64,000 nt of DNA. Origin: Streptomyces iranensis (GTDB lineage: Bacteria > Actinomycetota > Actinomycetes > Streptomycetales > Streptomycetaceae). Within the stretch, counting starts at the first letter, position 1; each line of letters opens with the position of its first letter. The notes below the pieces were generated by a model. The model ran no database searches and was not told where the DNA came from. It saw only the letters and a program-made list of their open reading frames with translations. A program made the position numbers and the translations under genes. Below, in pieces: positions 36,975-44,944 of the stretch. Location: positions 1 through 64,000 of the forward strand of contig NZ_JAGGLR010000021.1 of assembly GCF_017874715.1 (NCBI RefSeq), written 5' to 3'.

Positions 36975-38258
36975 TCAGAGGAACGAGTTGATCTGGATGG
37001 TCTCGTCACGGCCCGGCCCGACGCCGATCGCCGAGATCGGGGCGCCCGACATCTCCTCGAGCGCCTGGACGTACTTCTGCGCGTTCTTCGGCAGCTCGTC
37101 GAAGGTCTTGGCCTTGGTGATGTCCTCCGACCAGCCCGGCAGCGTCTCGTAGATCGGCTTGGCGTGGTGGAAGTCGGTCTGGCTGTACGGCAGCTCCTCG
37201 ACGCGCTTGCCGTCGATCTCGTACGCCACGCACACCGGGATCCGCTCCCAGCCGGTGAGCACGTCCAGCTTGGTGAGGAAGAAGTCGGTCAGGCCGTTGA
37301 CCCGGGTCGCGTAGCGCGCGATGACCGCGTCGAACCAGCCGCAGCGCCGGTCGCGCCCGGTGGTCACACCGCGCTCGCCGCCGATCGTGCGCAGCTTCTC
37401 GCCGTCCTCGTCGAGGAGCTCGGTGGGGAACGGGCCCGCGCCGACGCGGGTGGTGTACGCCTTCAGGATGCCGATCACGCGGCTGATCTTCGTCGGGCCC
37501 ACTCCGGTGCCGGTGCAGGCGCCGCCCGCGGTCGGGTTGGAGGAGGTGACGAAGGGGTACGTGCCGTGGTCGACGTCGAGCAGGGTGCCCTGCCCGCCCT
37601 CGAAGAGCACGACCTGGCCCTGGTCGATGGCGTTGTTGAGCAGCAGGGTGGTGTCGGCGACATAGCCGCTGAGCGGGTCCGCGTAGCCCAGCAGCTCCTC
37701 GACGACCTGGTCGACCGCGATGGCGCGGCGGTTGTAGAGCTTGGCCAGCACCTGGTTCTTGTTGTCCAGGGCCGCCTCGACCTTCTGCCGCAGGATCGAC
37801 TCGTCGAAGAGGTCCTGGACCCGGATGCCCACCCGGTTGATCTTGTCCGCGTAGGCCGGGCCGATGCCGCGGCCGGTGGTGCCGATCTTCCGCTTGCCGA
37901 GGAATCGTTCCGACACCTTGTCGAGGGTCGTGTGATACGGCGTGATCAGATGGGCGTTACCGCTGATCAGCAGCTTGGACGTATCGACGCCGCGATCGGC
38001 GAGACCGCTCAGCTCGGAGAGCAGGACCGCGGGATCCACGACGACGCCGTTGCCGATGACCGGAGTACACCCGGGCGAGAGGATTCCGGACGGGAGGAGG
38101 TGCAGCGCGTACTTCTGGTCGCCGACCACCACCGTGTGGCCCGCGTTGTTACCGCCCTGGTAGCGCACTACATAGTCCACGGAGCCACCGAGCAGATCGG
38201 TGGCCTTTCCCTTGCCCTCGTCACCCCACTGAGCACCGAGCAGCACAAGTGCGGGCAC
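36975..38258 (-). CDS. purA: Adenylosuccinate synthetase
   Basis: 427 residues from GTG 38258, giving 'MPALVLLGAQWGDEGKGKAT', with GGAAGGGG upstream; the open frame extends further but is not homologous. It joins aspartate to IMP with GTP, the first step to AMP. Motifs are 'GDEGKGK' (GTP loop), 'GGNNAGHTVV', 'IGTTGRGIGPAYADK' and 'GERGVTTGRDRRCGWFD'. It is divergent from the diacylglycerol-kinase-like gene, with 154 bases between them. Confidence 0.97.
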   Translation of the reverse strand: MPALVLLGAQWGDEGKGKATDLLGGSVDYVVRYQGGNNAGHTVVVGDQKYALHLLPSGILSPGCTPVIGNGVVVDPAVLLSELSGLADRGVDTSKLLISGNAHLITPYHTTLDKVSERFLGKRKIGTTGRGIGPAYADKINRVGIRVQDLFDESILRQKVEAALDNKNQVLAKLYNRRAIAVDQVVEELLGYADPLSGYVADTTLLLNNAIDQGQVVLFEGGQGTLLDVDHGTYPFVTSSNPTAGGACTGTGVGPTKISRVIGILKAYTTRVGAGPFPTELLDEDGEKLRTIGGERGVTTGRDRRCGWFDAVIARYATRVNGLTDFFLTKLDVLTGWERIPVCVAYEIDGKRVEELPYSQTDFHHAKPIYETLPGWSEDITKAKTFDELPKNAQKYVQALEEMSGAPISAIGVGPGRDETIQINSFL

Positions 38259-38350
38259 AGGCGTACACCCCTTCCGGGCGGGGCATGTCCAACGTGCATG
38301 GTGACGTGCGCCACCACAAGAGCCGTCGAACCGGTGCCCCGGATAGACGA

Positions 38351-38378
38351 AGCCCCTGGCGCAACAGCGACAGGGGCT
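38351..38378. promoter_or_regulatory. Hairpin in the purA / DAGK divergent region
   Basis: AGCCCCTG (38351-38358) and CAGGGGCT (38371-38378) form an 8-bp stem around a 12-base loop, 35 bases before the plus-strand start at 38413. It could be a leader hairpin or an operator; I cannot decide. Confidence 0.35.
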
Positions 38379-38412
38379 CTTGCACCGAGAGATTACCTGA
38401 GGAAGGACCGAG

Positions 38413-39567
38413 GTGTCGGCTCCAGATCCCCGGCCCCCTGCGCCGGACACCGCCCGGGGGCGCCCGCTGCTCATGGTCATCGACCCCAACGCCCGCCGCA
38501 CGGACGGGGAGTCGGTGCGAATCGCGAAGGATGTGCTGTGTGCGGGCGCGCAGACGAAAATCTGCCTGCCGGACGGCCCGGAGGAGGTCGAGCGGGCGCT
38601 GGCCCGCCGGGGCGCCCGCCGGCCGGTGCTGGTCGGCGACGACCGCGCTCTGCTGCGGATGGTGGAGCTGCTGCACCGGCGGCGGGAGCTGGCGGACGCC
38701 GCGCTGTCGCTGGTCCCGGTGGGCGGCTCCGCCACGGTCGCCCTGGCCCATTCGCTCGGGGTGCCGACGGACGCGGTCGCCGCGGCCCGTACGGTCCTCG
38801 ACGGGACCGCGCGCCCGCGTGATCTGCTGGTGGACGAGAGCGGCGGAGTGGTCCTCGGCGAGCTGCGGATCCCCTCCGGGCTCGCTCCTTACGGTGCGCA
38901 CGACGGGATGCCGGACGGCGGCTGCGGCGCGGCGGCCGGGCCGGACGGACTGGACCGGACGGACGGGACGGACAGGACGGACGGGACGGACAGGACGGAC
39001 GGGACGGACGGACACGGCCCGGGGCCGCACGGCGATGGGGCGAGGGGCCGGGACTGCGGCTGCGCCCCCTGCGCCCACGACCGTCGCTGGGCGGAGAACG
39101 GCGAGGACGGCCGGGACGGCGCGGGCCCGCCCGGCAACGGCCGGGAGGGCCCCGACGGGGAAGGCGAGGGCCACCGGCCGTGGTGGAGCCCGGCGGCCCG
39201 CACCGCCCGCACGGCACTGACGCTGCTCTCGCTGCCGGTGATCGGCCTGGCGGGCGGCGCCCGGCGGCCGGCGCATCCGCCGCCGCAGCGGCTGCGCATC
39301 GAGGCGGACGGGGTGCTGCTGACCGACCTGGACCGGCCGGTCGAGCGGGTCTCGGTCTCGACGGCCGCGCCGGGCGGCGGGCTGGCCGAGATCGTGGTCC
39401 ATCCCCATGCGGCGGGCGGCCCCCTGCACACCCGGGCACGCGCCGTCACCGTCTCCGGCCCGGACTTCCGCTACCACGCGGACGAGCTGATCCGCGGCCC
39501 GGTCCGCAGCCGCACCTGGACGGTCCTGGCCGAGGCCTGGAGCCTGATGCTCCCCCACCGCCCTTGA
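38413..39567 (+). CDS. Diacylglycerol/lipid kinase-like protein
   Basis: 384 residues from GTG 38413 with GGAAGGA upstream. The N-terminal part has the DAGK-catalytic-like fold: 'PLLMVIDPNARRTDG', 'VLVGDDRALLRMVELL', and the glycine-rich 'LSLVPVGGSATVALAHSLGV' near residue 115, where canonical DAGK has GGDGT. A poorly conserved insert (about 180-255) carries DRTDGT repeats and a 'CGCAPCAHD' cluster. A C-terminal beta domain closes the fold ('RIEADGVLLTDLDRPVERV'). Loss of the canonical GGDGT suggests changed or lost catalysis. It is convergent with the GbsR-like gene. Confidence 0.8.
   Translation: MSAPDPRPPAPDTARGRPLLMVIDPNARRTDGESVRIAKDVLCAGAQTKICLPDGPEEVERALARRGARRPVLVGDDRALLRMVELLHRRRELADAALSLVPVGGSATVALAHSLGVPTDAVAAARTVLDGTARPRDLLVDESGGVVLGELRIPSGLAPYGAHDGMPDGGCGAAAGPDGLDRTDGTDRTDGTDRTDGTDGHGPGPHGDGARGRDCGCAPCAHDRRWAENGEDGRDGAGPPGNGREGPDGEGEGHRPWWSPAARTARTALTLLSLPVIGLAGGARRPAHPPPQRLRIEADGVLLTDLDRPVERVSVSTAAPGGGLAEIVVHPHAAGGPLHTRARAVTVSGPDFRYHADELIRGPVRSRTWTVLAEAWSLMLPHRP
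38945..39010 (+). repeat. In-frame 18-bp tandem repeat in the DAGK-like gene
   Basis: About three and a half copies of GGACGGGACGGACAGGAC-type units, encoding DRTDGT repeats. It lies in a variable loop between conserved parts of the protein, so copy-number change would keep the frame. Confidence 0.85.
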
Positions 39568-39630
39568 GCCACACTCGCGCCGCCCCGGGGCCCGGTGGGG
39601 CCGGGCGGCGCGGGTGGGCCGGGCCGGCCG

Positions 39631-40209
39631 TCAGCCCGCTTCGGCCTCGCGGGCCTCGGCGGCGCGGCGCTCGGCCTGCTGGGCGCGCCAGCGCTCCAGC
39701 ATCTTGGGCAGCTCCCGCTGGACGAACTCGAAGAAGTCGGCGGTCTCGGTGATCCGCAGCCCCGCCGGGGTGCCGGGGCCGAGCACCTTCGCGCCGTCGC
39801 GCATGGTGCTCTCCCAGCGGGCGACCATCTGGTCGCGGCGGGTCAGCGTCTCGTACCAGACCTCGTTGTAGAGCCGGTAGCGATCGCGGCGGGAGCCCGG
39901 CTCGCGCTCCCGCACCACCATGTCCACCTGGGACAGATAGCGGATCGCGCCCGAGACGGCGGCCGGGCTGATCCGCAGCCGCTCGGCGAGCTCCGCCGAG
40001 CTGAGGGCCCCGGAGTCGGAGACGAGAAGCGCCGCGAAGACCCGCGCCGCCATGCGCTGCATCCCGGCCTCGGCCAGATCGGCCGCGAACCGCTCGACGA
40101 ACCTGGACACCGCCGCCTCGTCACGCGCCGCTTCACCGCGCGCGTCATCGGGCGCGCCCCCCGGTTCGATCGTCTCCCTCACCGCTTCATCATCTCCTCT
40201 CTTCGTCAC
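39631..40209 (-). CDS. GbsR/MarR-family transcriptional regulator
   Basis: 192 residues. An N-terminal charged arm leads to 'VSRFVERFAADLAEAGMQRMAARVFAALL', then the winged helix-turn-helix 'LSSAELAERLRISPAAVSGAIRYLSQVDMVVRER'. The C-terminal dimerisation helices have 'DFFEFVQRELPKMLERW'. This is the GbsR-like branch of MarR regulators. It is divergent from the ABC exporter with 65 bases between, and the shared region contains a perfect palindrome (40239-40254), so it is probably the exporter's local repressor. Confidence 0.9.
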   Translation of the reverse strand: MTKRGDDEAVRETIEPGGAPDDARGEAARDEAAVSRFVERFAADLAEAGMQRMAARVFAALLVSDSGALSSAELAERLRISPAAVSGAIRYLSQVDMVVREREPGSRRDRYRLYNEVWYETLTRRDQMVARWESTMRDGAKVLGPGTPAGLRITETADFFEFVQRELPKMLERWRAQQAERRAAEAREAEAG

Positions 40210-40238
40210 ATCATCATAAGTTTATATGGTTCCTTAAC

Positions 40239-40254
40239 TTCACAAATTTGTGAA
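40239..40254. promoter_or_regulatory. Perfect 16-bp palindrome, likely operator
   Basis: TTCACAAATTTGTGAA is perfectly symmetrical and stands in an AT-rich stretch unlike its surroundings, in the 65-base region between the GbsR-like gene and the ABC exporter. It lies 20 bases before the ABC ATG at 40275, so binding would block the exporter transcript. MarR-family operators are of this size and symmetry. Confidence 0.8.
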
Positions 40255-40274
40255 ACTAGCGTAGCTTCGAAATC

Positions 40275-41192
40275 ATGAAAACGGCAATCTCCGTGTCCGG
40301 CCTCCACAAGTCCTTCGGCCGGACCCACGCGTTGGACGGCCTCGACCTCGAAGTCGAGGCAGGTGAGGTCCATGGCTTCCTCGGGCCCAACGGCGCCGGG
40401 AAGTCCACGACCATCCGGGTCCTCCTCGGGCTGCTCCGCGCCGACTCCGGCGCGGTGCAGATGCTCGGCAAGGACCCCTGGCACGACGCGGTCGACCTCC
40501 ACCGCCACATCGCGTACGTCCCCGGAGACGTCACCCTGTGGCGCAACCTGAGCGGCGGAGAGGTCATCGACCTGTACGGGCGGCTGCGCGGTGGTCTGGA
40601 CACCGCACGCCGCGCCGAGCTCCTGGAGCGGTTCGAGCTCGACCCCACCAAGAAGGGCCGTACGTACTCCAAGGGCAATCGCCAGAAAGTCGCCCTGGTC
40701 GCCGCGTTCGCATCCGAAGTGGAGCTGCTGATCCTCGACGAGCCGACCTCCGGGCTCGACCCGCTCATGGAGGAGGTCTTCCGCGAGTGCGTCGCCGAGG
40801 AGCGCGACCGCGGTCGTACGGTGCTGCTCTCCAGCCACATCCTCAGCGAGGTCGAGGCGCTCTGCCGGAGGGTGAGCATCATCCGCAAGGGCCGGCGGGT
40901 GGAGTCCGGCACCCTCACCGAGCTGCGCCATCTGACCCGTACGTCGGTGACCGCCGAGCTCGCCGGCGAGCCCAACGGCCTGTCCGGCCTCCCCGGTGTG
41001 CACAACGTGGACATCCAGGGCAGCCAGGTCAAGCTCCAGGTCGACTCCGACAAGATGGACGCCGTGCTGCGGCAGCTCACCCAGGTCGGGGTGCGCAGCC
41101 TCATCTCCACCCCGCCCACCCTGGAAGAGCTCTTCCTGCGCCACTACCAGGACGACATCACGCGCACGGAAGCCGAGGCGATCGCCCGATGA
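40275..41192 (+). CDS. ABC exporter ATP-binding subunit
   Basis: 305 residues. Walker A 'GPNGAGKSTTIR' (near residue 40), signature 'YSKGNRQKVALVAAFA' (a variant of LSGGQ seen in this drug/polyketide exporter group), Walker B 'LLILDEPTSGLDPL' and the switch His in 'VLLSSHILSE' are all present. A C-terminal extension is typical of ABC-2-type exporters. The stop overlaps the permease start (ATGA), so the two are coupled. The substrate is unknown; it is likely a toxic lipophilic compound, by inference. Confidence 0.93.
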   Translation: MKTAISVSGLHKSFGRTHALDGLDLEVEAGEVHGFLGPNGAGKSTTIRVLLGLLRADSGAVQMLGKDPWHDAVDLHRHIAYVPGDVTLWRNLSGGEVIDLYGRLRGGLDTARRAELLERFELDPTKKGRTYSKGNRQKVALVAAFASEVELLILDEPTSGLDPLMEEVFRECVAEERDRGRTVLLSSHILSEVEALCRRVSIIRKGRRVESGTLTELRHLTRTSVTAELAGEPNGLSGLPGVHNVDIQGSQVKLQVDSDKMDAVLRQLTQVGVRSLISTPPTLEELFLRHYQDDITRTEAEAIAR

Positions 41193-42841
41193 CCGCCGTA
41201 GCCGACGCCCGGGTCTCCCCCCGCGCCCGCGGATCGGCCCACGATCTGGCGGGCACGGGCACGCTGCTGCGGCTCGCCCTGCGCCGCGACCGGATCATGA
41301 TGCCGGTGTGGGTGCTGTGCCTGGGGCTCACGGCCAGCAGCACCGTCGGCCGTCTGAAGAGCGCGTACGACACCCCCGCCCGCCGCACAAGCCTCGTCGA
41401 GGACATGAACGGGAACGGCTCGACCCGGGCCCTGTTCGGCGCCGCCTTCGACGACACGCTCGGCGCGCTGACCGTCTGGCGCGTGGGTGCCTTCCTCACG
41501 GTGTTCGCCGCGATCATGAGCCTGCTCATCGTGATCCGGCACACCCGTGAGGAGGAGGAGACCGGCCGCCAGGAGGCGCTCTCCGCGGGCATGGTCGGCC
41601 GCCGCGCGGGGCTCACCTCGGCCCTGCTCGCCGTGGCCATCGCCAACGGCGCGGTGACCCTGCTCATCGCGGGCGGCCTCGCGGGCCAGGGCGGCACCGG
41701 CGCGCTGGCCCTCGGCCTCGCCGTCGGTCTGTCCGGTATGGCCTTCGGCGGTCTGGCCGCCGTCGCCGCCCAGCTCACGGAGAACGCACGGCTGGCCCGG
41801 GGCCTGAGCTCCGCCGCGGTCGGCGTCGCCTTCGTGCTGCGCATGGCGGGTGACGCCGCCGAGGACGGCAGCAGGGGCTCCGGTCATGTCCTGGTCTGGC
41901 TCTCGCCACTGGGCTGGGCCGAGTACGCCCGGCCGTACGCGGACGAGCGCTGGTGGCCGCTGCTGCTGATCGCCGTGCTCGCCGCGGCCTCAATCGCCCT
42001 CGCCTACTCCCTCGCCGGGCGTCGCGACGTGGGCGCCAGCTTCTACGCCACCCGTCCCGGTCCGCCGGCCGCCGGCCCGCTGCTGAGCGGCGTCTACGGC
42101 CTGGGCTGGCGGCTGCAGCGCGGTGCCCTGTTCGGCTGGGCCGCGGGCTTCGTCTTCGCGGGCGCCATCTTCGGATCCATCTCCGACGGTGCGGACGACT
42201 TCCTCGGCGACAGCGACCAGACCCGCGACATCATCCAGCGGATGGGTGGCGCCCAGGGGCTCAACGACGCGTTCCTGGCCGCCATGGTCGGCGTCCTCGG
42301 CACCATCCTCACCGTCTACACCACCACCTCAGTGCTGCGGCTGCGCGGCGAGGAGACCGACCAGCGCGCCGAGCCCCTGCTGGCCAACGCCGTCGGCCGG
42401 CTGCGCTGGGCCGGGAGCCACCTGGTCATCGCGTACCTCGGGCCGGTCGTCATCCTCGCCATCGGCGGTCTGGCGCTGGGGCTGGGCTACGGCGTCGCGG
42501 CGGGCGATCTGGCCGACCAGCTCCCCCGCTGCCTCGGTGCCTCCCTCGCCCAGCTCCCGGCGCTGTGGGTGCTCACCAGCGTGACGCTCTTCCTCGTGGG
42601 CGTGGTGCCGAAGTACTCGGCCGCGGCCTGGGCCTTCGTCGGCTGGGTGGTCGCCCTGGGCTGGATGGGCCCGGCGCTGGAGCTGTCCGACTCCGTCATG
42701 GACACCTCGCCCTTCAGCCATCTGCCGAAGCTGCCGGGCGACGAGGTGACGGCCGCACCGTTCCTGTGGCTGCTGCTCCTCTCGGTCGTTCTCGCCGCCG
42801 GAGGACTGGTGGGTATGCGCCGCCGTGACATCGGCGGCTGA
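41189..42841 (+). CDS. ABC-2-type exporter permease
   Basis: 550 residues from ATG 41189, overlapping the ATPase stop by four bases; the longer frame upstream is a shadow. About twelve hydrophobic helices are visible in two six-helix halves, with a break near residue 290 ('RPGPPAAGPLLSGVYGLGW'). This resembles EitB/polyketide-antibiotic exporter permeases of actinobacteria. It forms a complete exporter with the upstream ATPase, under a likely GbsR-type repressor. Confidence 0.9.
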   Translation: MTAVADARVSPRARGSAHDLAGTGTLLRLALRRDRIMMPVWVLCLGLTASSTVGRLKSAYDTPARRTSLVEDMNGNGSTRALFGAAFDDTLGALTVWRVGAFLTVFAAIMSLLIVIRHTREEEETGRQEALSAGMVGRRAGLTSALLAVAIANGAVTLLIAGGLAGQGGTGALALGLAVGLSGMAFGGLAAVAAQLTENARLARGLSSAAVGVAFVLRMAGDAAEDGSRGSGHVLVWLSPLGWAEYARPYADERWWPLLLIAVLAAASIALAYSLAGRRDVGASFYATRPGPPAAGPLLSGVYGLGWRLQRGALFGWAAGFVFAGAIFGSISDGADDFLGDSDQTRDIIQRMGGAQGLNDAFLAAMVGVLGTILTVYTTTSVLRLRGEETDQRAEPLLANAVGRLRWAGSHLVIAYLGPVVILAIGGLALGLGYGVAAGDLADQLPRCLGASLAQLPALWVLTSVTLFLVGVVPKYSAAAWAFVGWVVALGWMGPALELSDSVMDTSPFSHLPKLPGDEVTAAPFLWLLLLSVVLAAGGLVGMRRRDIGG

Positions 42842-42871
42842 CCCCCGTCGGCCCACCACGTCCCGGCAACC

Positions 42872-42908
42872 GCCCCCTGTTGTCCACAGGCTGTGGACAA
42901 CAGGGGGC
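42872..42908. terminator. Long perfect hairpin with two inverted DnaA-box-like sequences
   Basis: The arms GCCCCCTGTTGTCCACAG (42872-42889) and its complement (42891-42908) pair over 18 bp with a one-base centre. It lies between convergent genes, the permease and the P450, so termination is the obvious role. Each arm contains TTGTCCACA, the preferred Streptomyces DnaA box (42880-42888 and, inverted, 42892-42900). Confidence 0.8.
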
Positions 42909-42940
42909 TCGTTTGTCCCGGCCGCCTTCACCGGCTCCGC

Positions 42941-44164
42941 TCAGAGCTCGACCTGGAGCTCCCGCAGACCGCGGATGACGAAGTTCGCCCGCCGCTCCGG
43001 CTCCTTGACCAGCCGCAGTCCGGGCGCCTTGCGGAGCAGGGCGCCGAAGGAGGCGATCAGCTCCAGACGGGCCAGCGGGGCGCCCAGGCAGTAGTGGATA
43101 CCGGCGCCGAAGCTGATGTGGGGGTTGTCCGTACGGGAGAGATCGAGGGTGTCGGGGCGGTCGAAGCGGGCCGGGTCGCGGTTGGCCGAGCCGAAGAGCA
43201 GCGCGACCTCGCTGCCGCGCGGGATGACCGTGCCGCCGACCTCGATGTCCTCCAGCACCCACCGCTCGAAGAGCTGGAGCGGGGTGTCGTAGCGCAGCAG
43301 CTCGTCCACGGCGGTGGGCAGCAGCGCGTCGGGGTCGGCGCGGAGCAGGGCGAGCTGCCCGGGATGGCGGAAGAGCGCCCACCAGCCGTTCCCGGTGGTG
43401 TTGACGGTGGCCTCGTGGCCCGCGTTGAGCAGCAGCACACAGGTGGAGATCATCTCCTGCTCGGTGAGCCGGTCGCCCTCGTCGTACGCGGCGATGAGCC
43501 CGCTGATCAGATCGTCTCCCGGGGCCTTGCGGCGCGCCTCGATCAACTCCCGCAGATACGTGGAGAACTCGACGGACGCGCGCACGGCCCGGTGTGCCGT
43601 CTCCTCGTCCGGGCTCAGCTCGTACATCCCGCAGATATCCGCCGACCAGGGACGCAGGGCGGGGCGGTCGGCGGGCGGAATGCCCAGCATCTCGGCGATC
43701 ACGGCGACCGGCAGCGGTTCGGCGACCGTCTCGATGAGATCGCCGCCGCCCGAGGCGACGAGGGAGTCGACGAGTTCCTCCGCGAGCCGCTGGATCGTCG
43801 GCACCAGCGCCTCGACCGTCCGCGGGGTGAACGCCTTGGAGACGAGCCGCCGCAGCCGGGTGTGGTCCGGCGGTTCCAGATCGAGCATGCCGTGGTCGTT
43901 GAGGGTATGGAACGGCTCGTGCTCGGGCGGCGGCGCGGTGCGGCCGAACTCCTCATGGCCGAACCGGTGGAGATAGGTGCGGCCGAGCCTGCGGTCCCGC
44001 AACAGGGCGCCGACGTCCGCGTGACGCGGGATCAGCCACTGGCGGGAGGGCTCGAACCAGTGCACCCGGCCGCGCTCGCGCAGCTCGGCGTAGGCCGGAT
44101 ACGGGTCCACGACGAATGACGGCCGCCAGGGATCGAAGGCGGGGGCTTCCGCGCTGCTGCTCAT
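42941..44164 (-). CDS. Cytochrome P450
   Basis: 407 residues, a typical soluble class-I bacterial P450. The I helix has 'LLLNAGHEATVNTTGNG' (oxygen-binding AGHEAT; the usual acid-alcohol pair is E-A-T). 'ELLRYDTPLQLFERWVLED' contains the ExxR-like K-helix, and the heme ligand cysteine is in 'ISFGAGIHYCLGAPLARLEL'. No ferredoxin gene is adjacent, so redox partners come from elsewhere. The substrate is unknown. The start MSSSAEAPAFDPW at 44164 is plausible. Confidence 0.94.
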   Translation of the reverse strand: MSSSAEAPAFDPWRPSFVVDPYPAYAELRERGRVHWFEPSRQWLIPRHADVGALLRDRRLGRTYLHRFGHEEFGRTAPPPEHEPFHTLNDHGMLDLEPPDHTRLRRLVSKAFTPRTVEALVPTIQRLAEELVDSLVASGGGDLIETVAEPLPVAVIAEMLGIPPADRPALRPWSADICGMYELSPDEETAHRAVRASVEFSTYLRELIEARRKAPGDDLISGLIAAYDEGDRLTEQEMISTCVLLLNAGHEATVNTTGNGWWALFRHPGQLALLRADPDALLPTAVDELLRYDTPLQLFERWVLEDIEVGGTVIPRGSEVALLFGSANRDPARFDRPDTLDLSRTDNPHISFGAGIHYCLGAPLARLELIASFGALLRKAPGLRLVKEPERRANFVIRGLRELQVEL

Positions 44165-44239
44165 CCCCGGACGGTACCGCCGGGTCCGGCTCGCCCTCCA
44201 GAGGTCGCCGGCTGCCTCCAGGGGGCGGGTCAGCGCTCA

Positions 44240-44944
44240 TCAGCCCCCAGGCGTCACCAGGCGGACCTCGTAGGCGAACACCGCCGCCTGGGTGCGGTCG
44301 CGCAGTCCCAGCTTCACCAGGATCCGGCTGACATGCGTCTTCACCGTCGACTCGGCGACGATCAGCCGCTCGGCGATCTCGGCGTTGGAGCAGCCCTGGG
44401 CGACCAGCACCAGCACCTCGTTCTCCCGCTCGGTCAGCTCGGCCAGCCGCCCCTGTGGCGAAGGGGGCGGACCACCGAACCCGGCGGCCTCGCCGATCCG
44501 AGAGAACGTGCTGATCAGGCGCTTGGTGACGGTCGGGGCGAGCAGCGCCTCGCCCGCCGCGACGACGCGTACCGCATCGCCGAGCTGCCGGGCGGAGGCG
44601 TCCTTGAGCAGAAAGCCGCTCGCTCCGGCGCGCAGCGCCTGGTAGACGTACTCGTCCAGGTCGAAGGTGGTCAGGACGAGCACCTTGGCGTCCGCGTCCG
44701 CCGCGACGATCTCGCGGGTGGCCTCGAGGCCGTTGATCTCCGGCATCCGGATGTCCATCAGGACGACATCGGGGCGCAGCGCGGCCACCTGGGCGATGGC
44801 CTGGCGCCCGTCGACCGCCTCGCCGACGACCTCGATATCGGGCTGGGCGTTCAGCAGCACGGAGAAGCCCTCGCGCACCATCACCTGGTCGTCGGCGATC
44901 AGCACGCGGATGGGAGAGGGGAGTGAGGGGGCGTCGGTGGTCAT
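44240..44944 (-). CDS. NarL/LuxR-type response regulator
   Basis: 234 residues. The receiver domain has 'RVLIADDQVMVREGF' (acidic pocket), the phosphoacceptor Asp in 'DVVLMDIRMPEINGLE' (near residue 62) and the conserved Lys in 'GFLLKDASARQL'. The C-terminal LuxR helix-turn-helix has 'LTERENEVLVLVAQGCSNAEIAERL' and 'VKTHVSRILVKLGL'. It overlaps the histidine kinase by four bases, forming a coupled two-component pair. The target genes are not known. Confidence 0.95.
   Translation of the reverse strand: MTTDAPSLPSPIRVLIADDQVMVREGFSVLLNAQPDIEVVGEAVDGRQAIAQVAALRPDVVLMDIRMPEINGLEATREIVAADADAKVLVLTTFDLDEYVYQALRAGASGFLLKDASARQLGDAVRVVAAGEALLAPTVTKRLISTFSRIGEAAGFGGPPPSPQGRLAELTERENEVLVLVAQGCSNAEIAERLIVAESTVKTHVSRILVKLGLRDRTQAAVFAYEVRLVTPGG

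Noticed and set aside
38351..38378. Purine riboswitch in the purA region
   Set aside because: The hairpin is a short simple stem on the DAGK side, without the conserved purine-aptamer core.
42880..42900. Chromosomal origin of replication
   Set aside because: Only two DnaA boxes are present, inside a hairpin between convergent genes. oriC in Streptomyces has many boxes beside dnaA/dnaN, which are absent.
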